Below, piece by piece: positions 1 through 10,050 of a stretch of DNA of 31,715 nt. A model generated the notes under the pieces. That model was not told the DNA's origin. It did not search any database and was given only the letters and a program-made list of their open reading frames with translations. A program made the position numbers and the translations under genes. Position 1 is the stretch's first letter, and each line of letters starts with the position of its first letter. Source of the DNA: Bigelowiella natans CCMP2755 (lineage: Eukaryota; Cercozoa; Chlorarachniophyceae); contig ADNK01002050.1 of NCBI GenBank assembly GCA_000320545.1, positions 1 to 31,715 of the forward strand, given 5' to 3'.

Positions 1-171
1 AGCGCGCGTGCCTTATGAGGAGAAGGGGAGGGGGGAGGATTAGATACGAGTTTCTTTCTACTCTCTAGTGTTTACGTTCGTGTCGGCTTCCATCACATTA
101 CTGTCTCCGCAAACAAACTCTTAATTTACTACCACTTCTACTACCACGCCTAATATGTTGTCTTCTACTAC

Positions 172-232
172 CTTGTCTTCCTGCTTCAGCAGCTTGGACG
201 AGTGCTGCACGCATTTGCCGACGAGAGTCTCC
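172..232 (-). other. Possible minus-strand exon at the left edge
   Basis: On the minus strand an open frame is bounded by AACAG before position 232 and a possible AAG|GTAGTA donor at 171. It encodes a short polar segment containing the words [10 protein letters not shown] and LLKQEDK. It could be a further exon of the helicase gene that ends at 524, or belong to another gene extending out of the window. The plus strand is open over the same bases, so strand and coding status are both uncertain. Confidence 0.2.
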
Positions 233-261
233 CTGTTATCATGCATCATGTGTCGGCAGAT

Positions 262-265
<4 letters not shown>

Positions 266-358
<93 letters not shown>

Positions 359-416
359 CACCCCCCAATTGGTGGAGTAAATATGTTAAGTAATGTTTAG
401 TTAATACGTATTTATA

Positions 417-461
<45 letters not shown>

Positions 462-483
462 GTGTGTGTGTGTGTGTGTGTGT
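266..483. repeat. (AT)n and (TG)n microsatellite cluster
   Basis: Three long AT dinucleotide runs lie at about 266-293, 300-355 and 421-459. The last passes directly into a (TG)n run at 460-483. They lie just 3' of the last exon found for the helicase gene. The small open frames here (runs of Tyr-Ile or Cys-Val) are translations of the repeats and are not genes. Confidence 0.95.
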
Positions 484-523
484 ATAATATCAATATATGT
501 AGGTCACGCATGTGTTGAATATT

Positions 524-3500
524 TCAATTTACGTCGTTTACCCATTTTTTCCGATCTTTCCAGATATCAATGTTTTCTTTTAAGGCACTGTACTCGTCGG
601 TGTCGGGAAGCTTACTTAGGTGACTTATGTAAAATTGAATCATCTGCGGAAATCTTTCATCAGATTAGTGCATCTCGTATTCTCGAACACGATAACCTTA
701 GGATACTGAGACTCCATATCTTCGACGGTCAAACAATAATCTGTATATTTATCGCAATCACTTTTGGAGAATTCCTTTTGGAAGAAATTGTTAATCTCCA
801 ATAAGGAGCTCAATTTCGTTGCATTTTTTTTCAATTTCTTTGCTCTTTCTTTTTTCCCTTTCGATTTTTTTTTATCCAAAGTCTCGGAGCACTTCAGCTC
901 GATATCCTGTATGAGTTTTTCCACTGTTCGACAACATCAAATTTACCACAGAAAAGGAAACAAAAGCTCGTCAGCGATAAACTTGATGTTTATTCAGGTG
1001 CTAAAACCTTGATGGCTCTTAAAATACTTTCTCTCTATGTTTGGCTGCGGAAACTGGTGCATCAAATATTCCCTGTGGCCGTTGGTCTTGTCTGAGCGAT
1101 ATCGATCATCTCAGTGCAAACAAATTGACACTACTCCGTCTCATACCATCAATATTCTCCTCGAAACACAGCTCCTTTTTCACCAGGATTTCTTTTGTTA
1201 ACTTGGATGGATCGATTCCGTCAGGAAATGATGGGCCAATTATGAGAAATCTACTTGGTTCATTTTGGATTCGGAGAAATTCCATAAGCTTCCTATTTTG
1301 TACAGAATTGGTACCTACAGTGGAGATCAAATTACGATTTAATTGGTAAGTGATTATATTCGGACGAACAATGTTAAACTAGTCGATTCTTAGATTATTG
1401 AGGAAAAGTAAAAGTTTCATTTCGAAAATTGAAGAATCTTATTTCCTAATTGTGCAGGAGCAGCTTACATGGTGTCGCCGATATTGCATATCGGAAGTCT
1501 GCTCCGATCTTATCCACGAAGTCCAGGATAGTGTTCGATCTTGTATCATCACCAGCTAGAACTTCATGTACTTCATCAATCACTACTCGGCGAAACCGAA
1601 GGTGTTGAAATGCAAAAAGCTTGTTCTGAAGGCTGAGCTTTGAAACTGGGACTGCCCAATCTTCTGTATTTTCGAGCGCTGTCTTCTGCCGCCCAGGACT
1701 GAAAATTAGCTTACCTCTCAACTCCGACTTCTTCCATTTCCAGTCCCCATTATATGGATCTCTCGATGTAGCCAATGTCTTCTGGTAACAGACCTTTTGC
1801 TGAGAGCAAGCATATTCTTAGCTACGGTAGAGTCAGAACGAATATTTCAAAGGACCTGATTTTGGGTGTATTTTATTTTAATACACATCCATTTTTCCTT
1901 GACTTTCTTGAACAAGATAAGGATACTTTTTTCATCATTATTCTTGTAAAATAATTCTCCTTCATTGTATTTTTTATATTCTCCCGTGAGGCTATCCACT
2001 TCCCTTCCATTCATGGGTTCTCTTAAGTCCATCACAGGAAGATATTCTTCATCTTCCTCACAATCAAAGATCTCCTCTAAATCTCCATACGTCATTTGTT
2101 CATCTTCGTTCAAAGTCTGAAACTTCGGTAACTCATAGGTGAGGAGCGAAAAGTGCCCACGCTTAAAAATATTTGCACTTAGAATGATCAAATGGGCATC
2201 ACAAGCTTTTTCGATCGTCAATTTGAGACAGTCTACTATTCTGTTGATTCGGAGAACTTTGATGGCACCCTGCAATAGATTAATGTGTGAGAGAAGATAA
2301 TTATCACTAAGCTATTATTCTTATTACTAGGCTTAGTGTTGAGGATGATAGACCTTAGGCGAAAAATGTCTCCTGCATTCTGATTCCCACTGATGTGTAA
2401 TCTTTCGAGGGGTGATGACCAACGTTGCCCGTGAACTGAAACTTGTTACTTTGCCTTCTTTGTCGAAGTTTATCCCAGACTGATTCTGCTCCCGGATTCT
2501 CTTTATGATGTGTGCAAGGACAAGAAGTGTCTTCCCTGATCCCATCTAATTGTAAATGAACAGTTTAAGTCAAATATGCCATCCTATGTCGAGAAAGTTC
2601 AATCTGACCGACCCTGCTTGCAATTATCCTTCCTTTTATAAACTTGCCTCTAGAATCCCTTTTCCCAGTCAGTCTTTTGCTTTCATTCTCTTCTGAGCGC
2701 CTCATAAACTCAATACCGTCCCTCTGAATTGGATTCAGTTTTCCCTCCACTTCGATTTCGAATTCTACTTCCTCCGTCTCCAGGAATACTGTATCCGTAG
2801 TTTCCTGAAAGAAAATATTGAGAGAAACATAAACGAGATGCACTGAAATACGCGGTTGCGGCGTGAATAACCCGCTTCTCCGCCATTAGCCTCGCGTCCT
2901 TTCCACCACCCTTCGCGTTCACGGTGTCTGGTATGCTGCTTTCATATGCCCCACATGCCCTGCAGGAAATGGCCGACTCTTCGTTGATAAGAGTACATCG
3001 GGCACATATCCAAGAGGTCGAGCACATTTCCCTTCCAGTCATTGAGGGAGGAGGATGAGCTGCGGAGGAGGAGTTACTTCTACCCCTCTTCGAGTCCTGA
3101 TTGATAGAAGACAAAACGTTGAGTGGAAAGAGGTGGAGGCGGGGAGTAGGAGCGAAGAAGGGGGAGGGTAGATGGAACCTGTTTAATGTCAGTCTCTGTT
3201 GGTCCCGCTTTCGAAATCTTTTTCGCTTTCTTGGTCTTCAATGAACTTCGTCGTCGAATTTCCGTAGCACTCCTCTTCTTCTTCTTCTTCTTGTTGTTGT
3301 CCTTCTTATTGTTTTTCTTCTTATTGTTTTTCTTCTTTTCTAAGTCGTCGTCAAAGTCCCTAGCTTGATCGGGCTCGCCATCCTCAATTGCTTTTGCTTT
3401 CTTGGTCGATAGACTTTGTCGTCGAATTTTCGTAGCACTTATCTTCTTCTTCTTCTTCTTCTTCTTCTTCCTCATTTCGAGTCTCTGAAATTCTTCTATA

Positions 3501-3529
3501 GACAAACTGTCTCCCGAACTGTCGCTCAT
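524..3529 (-). CDS. SNF2-type helicase with RanBP2 zinc finger; second lobe not seen
   Basis: Nine exons join in phase: 3529-3179, 3096-2872, 2804-2613, 2545-2354, 2269-1856, 1799-1469, 1314-1147, 923-697 and 643-524, giving 739 aa. Residues 1-117 are rich in Lys and Ser (likely nuclear). Residues 146-165 form a RanBP2-type finger (W-x-C-x2-C-x3-N-x6-C-x2-C). The helicase core follows: LNPIQRDGIEF, then motif I MGSGKT (257-262, with GRIIASR before it across an intron), motif Ia TLVITPRKITHQWE, motif II DEVH (533-536) and motif III SATP (565-568). After this there is about 170 aa of charged sequence with no motif V or VI. The stop at 524 lies beside possible donors (GTAAAC, GTAAAT), so the second RecA lobe could lie beyond the left edge; otherwise the protein is a half-helicase. 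Rad5/HLTF-like enzymes are the nearest known theme. Introns are short (53-84 nt) except two. Confidence 0.8.
3218..3440 (-). repeat. Tandem duplication in the N-terminal exon of the helicase gene
   Basis: Two copies of a basic module lie in exon 1 (about 3391-3440 and 3218-3275 on the plus strand). One reads SATKIRRQSLSTKKAKAI and the other SATEIRRRSSLKTKKAKKI. The DNA is also alike (shared words gctttcttggtc and cgtcgtcgaatt), so the duplication is fairly recent. Each copy is preceded, in protein direction, by a lysine run encoded by a purine-rich (AAG)n-type tract. The module may act as a nuclear localisation signal; that is inference. Confidence 0.8.
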
Positions 3530-3745
3530 ATTCTTCGGTTTTCGGTTCGAAGAGAGAAGGGAGAAGGTAGAGGATGCAACAGCAAGTCTCGCACAAGAGG
3601 CCAGATACTTTCTGTGTGTGGCTTTCGAACTGACCTCCAATTAGATAGATTTACGGTAAGTGAAGAGTACCAACGTGGGTAGAATAACCACATTGCATTG
3701 GATTTGCACCTAGCGTCATCGTCTTTCCCCAGAAATCGAAGAAAA

Positions 3746-3781
3746 GCGTAACCGGCCGAAGAATTCTTCGGCCGGTTACGC
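3746..3781. repeat. 36-bp perfect palindrome with no spacer
   Basis: The left arm GCGTAACCGGCCGAAGAA is followed immediately by its exact reverse complement, centred between 3763 and 3764. It lies about 220 bp upstream of the helicase start codon at 3529, in the divergent spacer shared with the glycosyltransferase gene. It could form a cruciform, a hairpin in the 5' UTR or a dimeric protein site. An assembly fold-back is also possible. Confidence 0.95.
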
Positions 3782-3898
3782 ATGTTGTTCATTTTTTCAA
3801 TCATGCTTTCAGCGGAAAACATGCAGACGACTGGGTGCGACTAGTAGAAAAGGGAAGAAGGGAAAAGGGCCGCCGCCTCTGTTCAATGGTACGACAAA

Positions 3899-3935
3899 GG
3901 TAATCCAGGTAATCCAGGTAATCCTAGGTAATCCT
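3899..3935. repeat. Short tandem repeat, about four copies of GGTAATCCA
   Basis: Four near-identical 9-10 bp units (GGTAATCCA, GGTAATCCA, GGTAATCCTA, GGTAATCC) follow each other in the A/B divergent spacer. A fifth, weaker match (GTGCAATC) comes after them. Function unknown. Confidence 0.85.
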
Positions 3936-4011
3936 GTGCAATCATCACTACACGTGGTAACTGTACGGTACCTAAATAATCCAAAATCTCGTTGATCTAG
4001 AGTCGTAGATC

Positions 4012-4242
4012 TTGCAGATCTTGTTTGCGGTGGGAAAGATTCGGAATCTTGATGACGACACATGTCTCCAAGGGGATTTTATTTTGAAAGACATGCCAGT
4101 GGTAATTTTTGGAAGTGATGTGCACTACCAGATGACCGTAAAGACACTGCACTTGCTTCCGGAGAAACTCGAAGTGAAACGAGATACTTTTGTCAGGTGC
4201 GACAAAAAATATGGCTTAATATGTGGAAGGAATCCCCTATAG
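4012..4242 (+). other. Open frame of uncertain status upstream of the glycosyltransferase gene
   Basis: An open frame begins just after a TAG and a possible acceptor (GATCTTGCAG). It contains an ATG at 4094 beginning MPVVIFGSDVHYQ. Codon content looks plausible and a CAG|GTGCGA donor is present near 4197. It does not join in phase to the first glycosyltransferase exon, and I recognise no family. It may be chance or an unrelated short exon. Confidence 0.2.
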
Positions 4243-4293
4243 CCGAAGCGTTGGTGCTCCCAGCCACTGTCACACTCCGTTGGGTTTGAGGCA

Positions 4294-5473
4294 ATGCAGC
4301 TTCTATTCGTGCTTCTCTCCCTCCCTGCGTGTCTGGCTTCCTGGCGAGACCCACAATTTGCCATCAACTCCTCCGTAGATGCGGTCTCTTCCTGCTAAAA
4401 AACACACAGTTAGGCTACTCAACGAAGTTACCTTTTTTTCGTTGTTTTCGTCTCTCTGGTCAGGCCCAGAGCTTCCCAATTTCTCTGCTTGCTGAATCAT
4501 TTACCAGAAGTCAATCAGGAATTAGCGTGTAAGTGCATTTCACCTCATATATTTGACCCGCGATTCATCATTAATTGTGCATACGTGATAGCGTTTCTCA
4601 AAAGCATGGGACTATGGGAATTTACATCATTGCTCTGGAGAGTAGAAAAGAATACGCCATCTCTACACTCAAAGAGTTTGGGTTAAGAGAATCAACAACT
4701 GTTGTCGATGCTGTCAACCGTGATGCATTCGAGATAGCTGATCTTGTTAAAGCTGGGAAGGTGACGATTTTCCCCGGAAAACAATAGTAGCATCATTTCT
4801 TACTTGATCCCATTCTCTGTCTAATCAGCTTCGCGAAGGATTCGAGCCAGCCCTAAAGAATTGGGAGTTTCGTCGCAAAGGGATCGTTGCATGCGCTCTT
4901 TCCCACCAAAAAGCAATGAAGATGTTTCTAAAGGATAAGACCCTTACTCACGCTGTTATTTTTGAAGACGATATCATTCTCCAAGAAGGCATTAGGGGCC
5001 GGATTGCACGGGTACAGGGCAAGGATCCAGGTATTAAATAGAATATAAATCATAAATTAGTCTTAACCAAAATGTTTTCCGTAGAGAACATAAGTATTCT
5101 CAAGTACCTGCATGATCTGGCTAAATCTTCGAATCAAGAGCCTACATGGGATGGACTAAATCTCGGCATCTGCAGTAAGGAATGCGGTGACACTGCTAAA
5201 GTACTTCCAGGAAGGATCAAACTCATTCAATCTTCACAGCCTTATTGCACCCACGCATACATATACACGAGGCATGCAGCTGAAGTAGAACTCGAGGCAA
5301 ACATTCCAATCCATCGCTCAGAAGACAGGATTCGCGTGGATCTCATGGAAAGTGGCACATTCACATATCTATCTACGGTTCCACGCATCTTTGATCAGAA
5401 TCCGGAGGATGACGCAACCGGAGAGAAATCCATTCACAAAAAATCTACACTTGATATGCCGATATGTCATTAA
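4294..5473 (+). CDS. Glycosyltransferase family 25 (LPS/procollagen galactosyltransferase type), secreted
   Basis: Five exons join in phase: 4294-4383, 4464-4528, 4592-4760, 4829-5030 and 5085-5473, giving 304 aa. Exon 1 encodes a clear signal peptide (MQLLFVLLSLPACLA), placing the enzyme in the ER/Golgi lumen. GT25 features follow: a Rossmann-like start (MGIYIIALESRKEYA), the conserved ACALSHQKA segment, and the acidic FEDDI motif expected to bind metal and nucleotide sugar. The C-terminal part has YCTHAYIYTR, a D-rich segment and VPRIFDQN, also typical of the family. The donor sugar and acceptor cannot be read from sequence; family members add galactose or glucose to collagen-like proteins or lipooligosaccharide. 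Introns are short (80, 63, 68 and 54 nt). Exon 2 is the weakest part; translation could instead start at ATG 4614 without the signal peptide. Confidence 0.8.
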
Positions 5474-5571
5474 TTTGGCAATTATGTTTCAATTTGTTTA
5501 AGAGCGTTATGCTTGGCTGTAATTTTTCTTTGGGGGAGCCAATAGACTTAGACCGATCGTTGGTTAACTAG

Positions 5572-5577
5572 AATAAA
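5572..5577 (+). promoter_or_regulatory. Possible polyadenylation signal AATAAA
   Basis: An exact AATAAA lies 98 nt after the glycosyltransferase stop codon, in a T-rich 3' flank. The motif is short and AT-rich sequence is common here, so it is only suggestive. Confidence 0.35.
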
Positions 5578-5599
5578 ATCTTCTGCGAGAATAAACGCT

Positions 5600-6259
5600 G
5601 GCATGATGACTTCTGATGAAATGCTTCATGCATCATGCCATGCAGTCTCATTTGCTACTACCATAACACATGTCAATAATGTGGTCTAAGCTACAGCAAG
5701 TTAGTACACAATAGCTCCCACTGCATGCATGTGTAGCCCACAACCACACAAACATGCCTAATGCTGTATGCTACGTGTCTAGATGTACGACCCATGCTAG
5801 CATGTTAGCATGTAGTAAATAATGCATCTACACTAGACTAGTAGACTCTGAACATGAAAAGAATGCCCATATGATCTAGCGATGTACACATAGCGGGTCA
5901 CGATGCGATGTGAGTATCGTACAAGCGTACGTCATCAAAGAGGGTACGACACTGCGCATATTCGTGTATGCACAGCAACAGCTACTCTTACTTTGATGCA
6001 CATAACTAGATGATCTAGTACAATGTTGAATGTGTGCATGTAAAATGCAACATGAATCATCCAGAGATCTAATGCCATGTATTCAATCTAGATGTAACTA
6101 ACAACAACATTAGCTTGTACCTAGGACAGTACGAACACATACATATCTAGAGATGTACATGTCTAGATCTAGAGATGTAGCGAGCTTCATCCACTACCGA
6201 ACTACATTTACTAAACATGGAAAGAATGTAGGAATAACTTCCAAATTTCCAAGCAACTA
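5600..6259. other. Gene-free spacer rich in CTAG, CATG and GTAC palindromes
   Basis: No coding frame or RNA gene is visible between the convergent 3' ends of the glycosyltransferase and RTRAF-like genes. The stretch is unusually dense in short words such as CTAGA, AGATGTAC, GATCTAG, GCATGC and GCTAGC. Examples are the run near 6140-6180 and the GCTAGCATGTTAGCATG segment near 5797. No long unit repeats exactly. Confidence 0.6.
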
Positions 6260-7015
6260 TCAGCTGTAGCCGACTTTCCCTAGTCTGGAGTCCGTTTTAG
6301 GGTTCGCTGTTATCATTTGGGCTTCCACCAACCCTCTGTTTATTCCCCTTTGCAATGTTGCCAACCTATTAATGTACATCAGCCGCAAGATTCTGCAAGC
6401 GCGGTCAAGATCCTTATCACCAGTCGTGAACCCAAGGTCGCATTTTGAGTAGTCTGCCTTTTCCGCAGGAGCACCAGGTCCATTCTTGCGCATGTTCGCA
6501 AGCGTCTCGCGGCCGAATTTGTTTTCCAGTGTCGAGCACACCGCCTTTGCAAGGGCCTTCGTGTTCGGACGGTCCGAAATCTTCAGCAGATCAGCAATTT
6601 CATGTAAAGTCTCGACAACAGAGCTGTCTTTCAGGTTGCACTTGGCAGAAAGATCCTCCGGTTTCCAGGGGATGCTCTGGCTGTTAAACAATTCCTTCTG
6701 GTCGCTGTACTCCGCGCTCACTGCCTTGCTGAGCATCCAATCCAACACATAGAGAGTTTCATCCTTTTCTCCGAGTAACTTTTTGGTAGGGGCTGGGTAC
6801 TCAAGGTCTTTCAGGTATTTTATGAAGGCGGGCTCCCATGTCTCGTCCTCATTCACTTTGCGCAGGGGCTTGCGATTCTCTATGGAGTAGAGCCTAATCT
6901 TCGTTTCCTCGAGCCATACAATGAGGGTTCTGTACTGACGCTTATCAGTAGGGTCGAATCGATCCCAGTGAGGGTACTGCAGAGCTCGTAGCTTCCGCAC
7001 GAACCCTCCGGGCAT
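6260..7015 (-). CDS. RTRAF: RTRAF/hCLE (C14orf166) family protein
   Basis: Single exon, 251 aa, from ATG at 7015 (the frame is open a little further but without an ATG). The homologue is recognised from its ends. The N terminus has RKLRALQYP, then a YRTLIVWLEETKIRLYSIE segment; the C terminus has the hallmark ANPKTDSRLGKVGYS, preceded by LGFTTGDKDLDRACRILRL. Animal RTRAF is about 244 aa, so the length fits. In animals the protein belongs to the tRNA-splicing ligase complex (with RTCB and DDX1) and to RNA-transport granules and binds RNA polymerase II; a similar role here is inference. The segment between residues 90 and 170 is the least conserved. The gene is intronless, unlike most neighbours, and starts divergently from the TPR gene. 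Confidence 0.93.
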   Translation of the reverse strand: MPGGFVRKLRALQYPHWDRFDPTDKRQYRTLIVWLEETKIRLYSIENRKPLRKVNEDETWEPAFIKYLKDLEYPAPTKKLLGEKDETLYVLDWMLSKAVSAEYSDQKELFNSQSIPWKPEDLSAKCNLKDSSVVETLHEIADLLKISDRPNTKALAKAVCSTLENKFGRETLANMRKNGPGAPAEKADYSKCDLGFTTGDKDLDRACRILRLMYINRLATLQRGINRGLVEAQMITANPKTDSRLGKVGYS

Positions 7016-7437
7016 GGTGGGAGGGGACAACCTCTGCTAAAATAGGATTCAGCTGTGATGTCTTCTGGACATCTAAAATACGGAAAACATCTAAAAATAC
7101 TTTTCGACGATAAACATGCAGCGGCACAAAAATATTCTATTTTCTGCGTTAGTCATCAAAAATGAAATAGGAAGTTTTCCGCATGTAAAGTTATCGTTCT
7201 TTCCTTGTGGGGGTCTTTTCCGGTAAACAATCTCAACATAAAACATCCCATGTGTTGATCGGATCCGAAACTCAAACCGGAAACAATCACGATTATGTCA
7301 TGCGACGAGCTATGAATATTGTCGCAGGAAATAAATCATCGGGATTTTCACCATATTCACTGAGTCCTCGTATTATCACCACACCCTACTCTCCGGTCCA
7401 TCCACTCCCATTCCAGAACCCCCCTCCTCTTTCCAGC
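7016..7437. other. Divergent spacer between the RTRAF-like and TPR genes
   Basis: Likely holds both promoters and 5' UTRs. The plus-strand frame of the TPR gene stays open back to about 7207, with an in-frame ATG at 7300 followed by a Ser/Pro-rich stretch, so the TPR protein could start there. No TATA box or repeat stands out. Confidence 0.4.
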
Positions 7438-9041
7438 ATGTGCTACAGCAGGGTGGCGCAGCGCTTTCGTGTGGTCACGAGGTGGAGAAGAGGTGGACGA
7501 CAAGCTACCTCCAGTCGTCTCGCCACCGTAACCACCACGCCCCTGCCAAACTGGCCAAAATTGCAGCAGCCGTTGACCGTGCCGACGGCTTTAAGAGGTA
7601 TTAGCATCGTTCCAGCAATTCTGCAGAGGCTTGGCCCTTATCGCATGGGGTCCGATAGTTCTGGTACCGCGCGCTGTTTCAGTAGCGGTAGGGATCACAC
7701 TTAGCAACAGCCTCCCACGTAAGAACGTTCTGGTTTGACCTGCTCTTCGAATTCTCAGAGTCAAAGTCGTCGATGATGCCATCGCAGGAGACGATCCGAG
7801 AGATACAGCTTCTGAACAGTGCGTAAAATTGGATTCTGCAAGTGAACTTGTTTAAATGACGCTCTTGCTGTGGTCCTCTTCGTGTTCTCTATCCAGAAAA
7901 GGTCAGCGCGATGCATGCGGAAGGGAAGTATGAGGCAGCACTCCAAGTGGCGGAGGAGTCGCATTCCCTAATCATAGAGGTAAAATGTCAGCGTGTACAG
8001 TGTATTTCGCTCTACTATTCGAATCACAACATGTCACCGAACCACCATGATCATCACAAATGTATGAACTATGGTCAGAATTACGGAGAAGAGCACACAT
8101 TTTGCGCCTCGATAATCAATAACAAGGCTCTCATCCTGAAGCAACTGGGGAAGTTGGTAGCCCTCTAACTGCAATAAGATCAGATACAGCATTTTCGAGA
8201 CCAGCAGACAGCTTAGAGCATACCCTCTTTTCTCAGGAGGAAGCGAGCAGGCTGTACAGCAAAGCACTTGCAATTTACGTGCTTGGAGTCGGAACAGAGC
8301 ACCCATCATACGCAACGGCCCTTCACAACAAGGCGTTCGTGTAAGTGCCCTGCTTCTATCAGTTATTTGTAGTCTTTTGCTGCATTCCCATCCTCTCCTT
8401 CTTGAGGGTAATTAATCGTGATTGATTCGCATGCACGTTCGTTGGTATTGCTATCAGCGAGAGGCTTCAAGGGAACGTGGAGGAAGGAGTGCGGTTATTC
8501 TCGAAAGTACATATTCTACGAAGAGAAGGAGGAGGAGGGGGAGGGGGGGGGGGATATCCTTTGCTTCTCTTGTTGAAAAGAAATCGTGTAATATGTCTCT
8601 TCATCTTCTCCTTCCTCTTCTTTCCTGTGGGAGCAGGCTTTGGATATACGAAGAAAAGCCCTCGGTCCCGAGGTAGTTGTGTACACTGCTCTGCCCCATC
8701 ATTTCCTCCCCTACTACTCTACCTTCCAAGTGTGCCGTGAGATTCTTCCCTGCTCTGTTTCCGCAGCATTCGGACGTGGCTGTCACGATGCATAACCTAG
8801 GGGTAAGTGCCGCTCATAGCCAACTAGCTCCTCTGTCACTTTCCATACCATTTAACCTTGTGTGTTCGTTGTTTATCTCGCCGTGCTCAGCCTGTGTGTC
8901 TTTGTGTGTGTGTGTGTGTGTGTATGTATGTACATTTCGATGTACTTTTTCCTGTGGCGCTTAGAGCTGCTCGAGGGAGCTTGGCAACCTAGAGAAAGCT
9001 AAGGATCTACAGGTCGAAGGAGTCATAGTCGGCCAGGAGAG

Positions 9042-9081
<40 letters not shown>

Positions 9082-9265
9082 ATGTGTGTACGCGCGCGCG
9101 CGCGCGTATGTGCTTCCCGTTGGCTATTGCTTTTTAACTTGTAAATGCTTAATGGACACGTGAGGTCGCTTCCTAATCGATGTGCGCGTTTATCAGGAAC
9201 AGGCATTGCTAATTTTGCGCCGCCGGTTGGGGACCGAGCACCTAATCACGGGTACGAGAGAGAGA

Positions 9266-9317
<52 letters not shown>

Positions 9318-10050
9318 TTCTCAAAATATAGCCAAATTTCCAATTTTGTGAGTAGCTGTTGGACCCGGTGGTGATTGGCAAAAAGACGTACCGTGTCTCT
9401 GTGTGTGTGCAGTGAGGCTGATAATCACCTTTGTAATCGCCGCGAGCACTCTCCGCTGCAGATTCACATCCCGTATTATTTGTGGGAGGAACGAGATCGG
9501 TGTCGGCTTTAGTAGCGAATTGAAAAACCTGACAAATTTCTACCCGTCACCACCCCCTCGCACAGCTGGCTGCATGAACGCGCTTGGGCTGACTCTCAAG
9601 CAAACGGAGGACTACGATGGCGCTGTGAACATGTACGCAAACGCTCTCGGGGTCCAACAAAGGGCGCTTGGAGTCCGGCATCCCGACGTAATCACCACGA
9701 TGCATAATCTTGCAGAATGCTACTCGGGCTCCGGAGATAGTGAGAAGGTGGCTTTTAGATCGCGCACACGCTCGCACGCACACAAACTAGACAAACATCC
9801 GGTGTGCGGGTGGAGCGTTTTGTTACTGTTATATCTCTGTGAGATGTGGATCTGTTGCCCATGCTCAGCCTCTGGGTATGACGAAAGCATGAGCTGTGTA
9901 CGCATGCTGAGGGGGCTTTGTACATGCTTGTAATCTCTCTCCCTCTCTCTCTCTCTGTGTGTGTGTGTGTCTGCGATCTATATTCAGGCAAACCGAATAC
10001 GGGATAGCATTCTGAAACTCCTTGAAGAGAATCAAGAAACCCTAAGCTAG
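7438..10050 (+). CDS. Kinesin-light-chain-type TPR repeat protein with organelle-like leader
   Basis: Twelve exons join in phase: 7438-7597, 7759-7818, 7897-7979, 8079-8156, 8237-8340, 8458-8506, 8637-8672, 8767-8802, 8965-9012, 9197-9251, 9566-9747 and 9988-10050, giving 317 aa. Tandem 42-residue KLC-type TPRs are clear: EGKYEAALQVAEES, EEASRLYSKALAIYVLGVG-TEHPSYATALHNKA, VERLQGNVEEGVRLFSKALDIRRKALGPEHSDVAVTMHNLG, LEKAKDLQEQALLILRRRLGTEHLITAGCMNALG, and DYDGAVNMYANALGVQQRALGVRHPDVITTMHNLAE. Such repeats bind peptides or assemble complexes. The first 50 residues are Arg/Ser/Thr-rich and nearly free of acidic residues, like a mitochondrial or plastid transit peptide; the start could instead be ATG 7300. 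No motor or catalytic domain is present. Introns of 78-314 nt carry (TG)n, (CG)n, (GA)n and (CT)n tracts. Confidence 0.87.
8903..9971. repeat. Intronic microsatellites of the TPR gene
   Basis: (GT)n lies at about 8903-8923 in intron 8. (TG)n at 9044-9079 followed by (CG)n at 9091-9106 lies in intron 9. (AG)n at 9256-9313 lies in intron 10, almost touching its donor. (CT)n followed by (GT)n at about 9934-9971 lies just before the last acceptor and may serve as its pyrimidine tract. All sit within introns. Confidence 0.9.

Noticed and set aside
155-804. Plus-strand frames across the left edge
   Set aside because: They run through AT and TG microsatellites or are antisense shadows of the helicase exons.
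6445-6752. Plus-strand frames inside the RTRAF-like gene
   Set aside because: They are antisense to a well-recognised protein-coding exon.
9091-9106. (CG)n run as a Z-DNA regulatory element
   Set aside because: It is a 16-nt extension of a (TG)n microsatellite within an intron; no further evidence.
7438-10050. Several separate small TPR genes
   Set aside because: All the fragments join in phase through GT-AG sites into one continuous TPR array.
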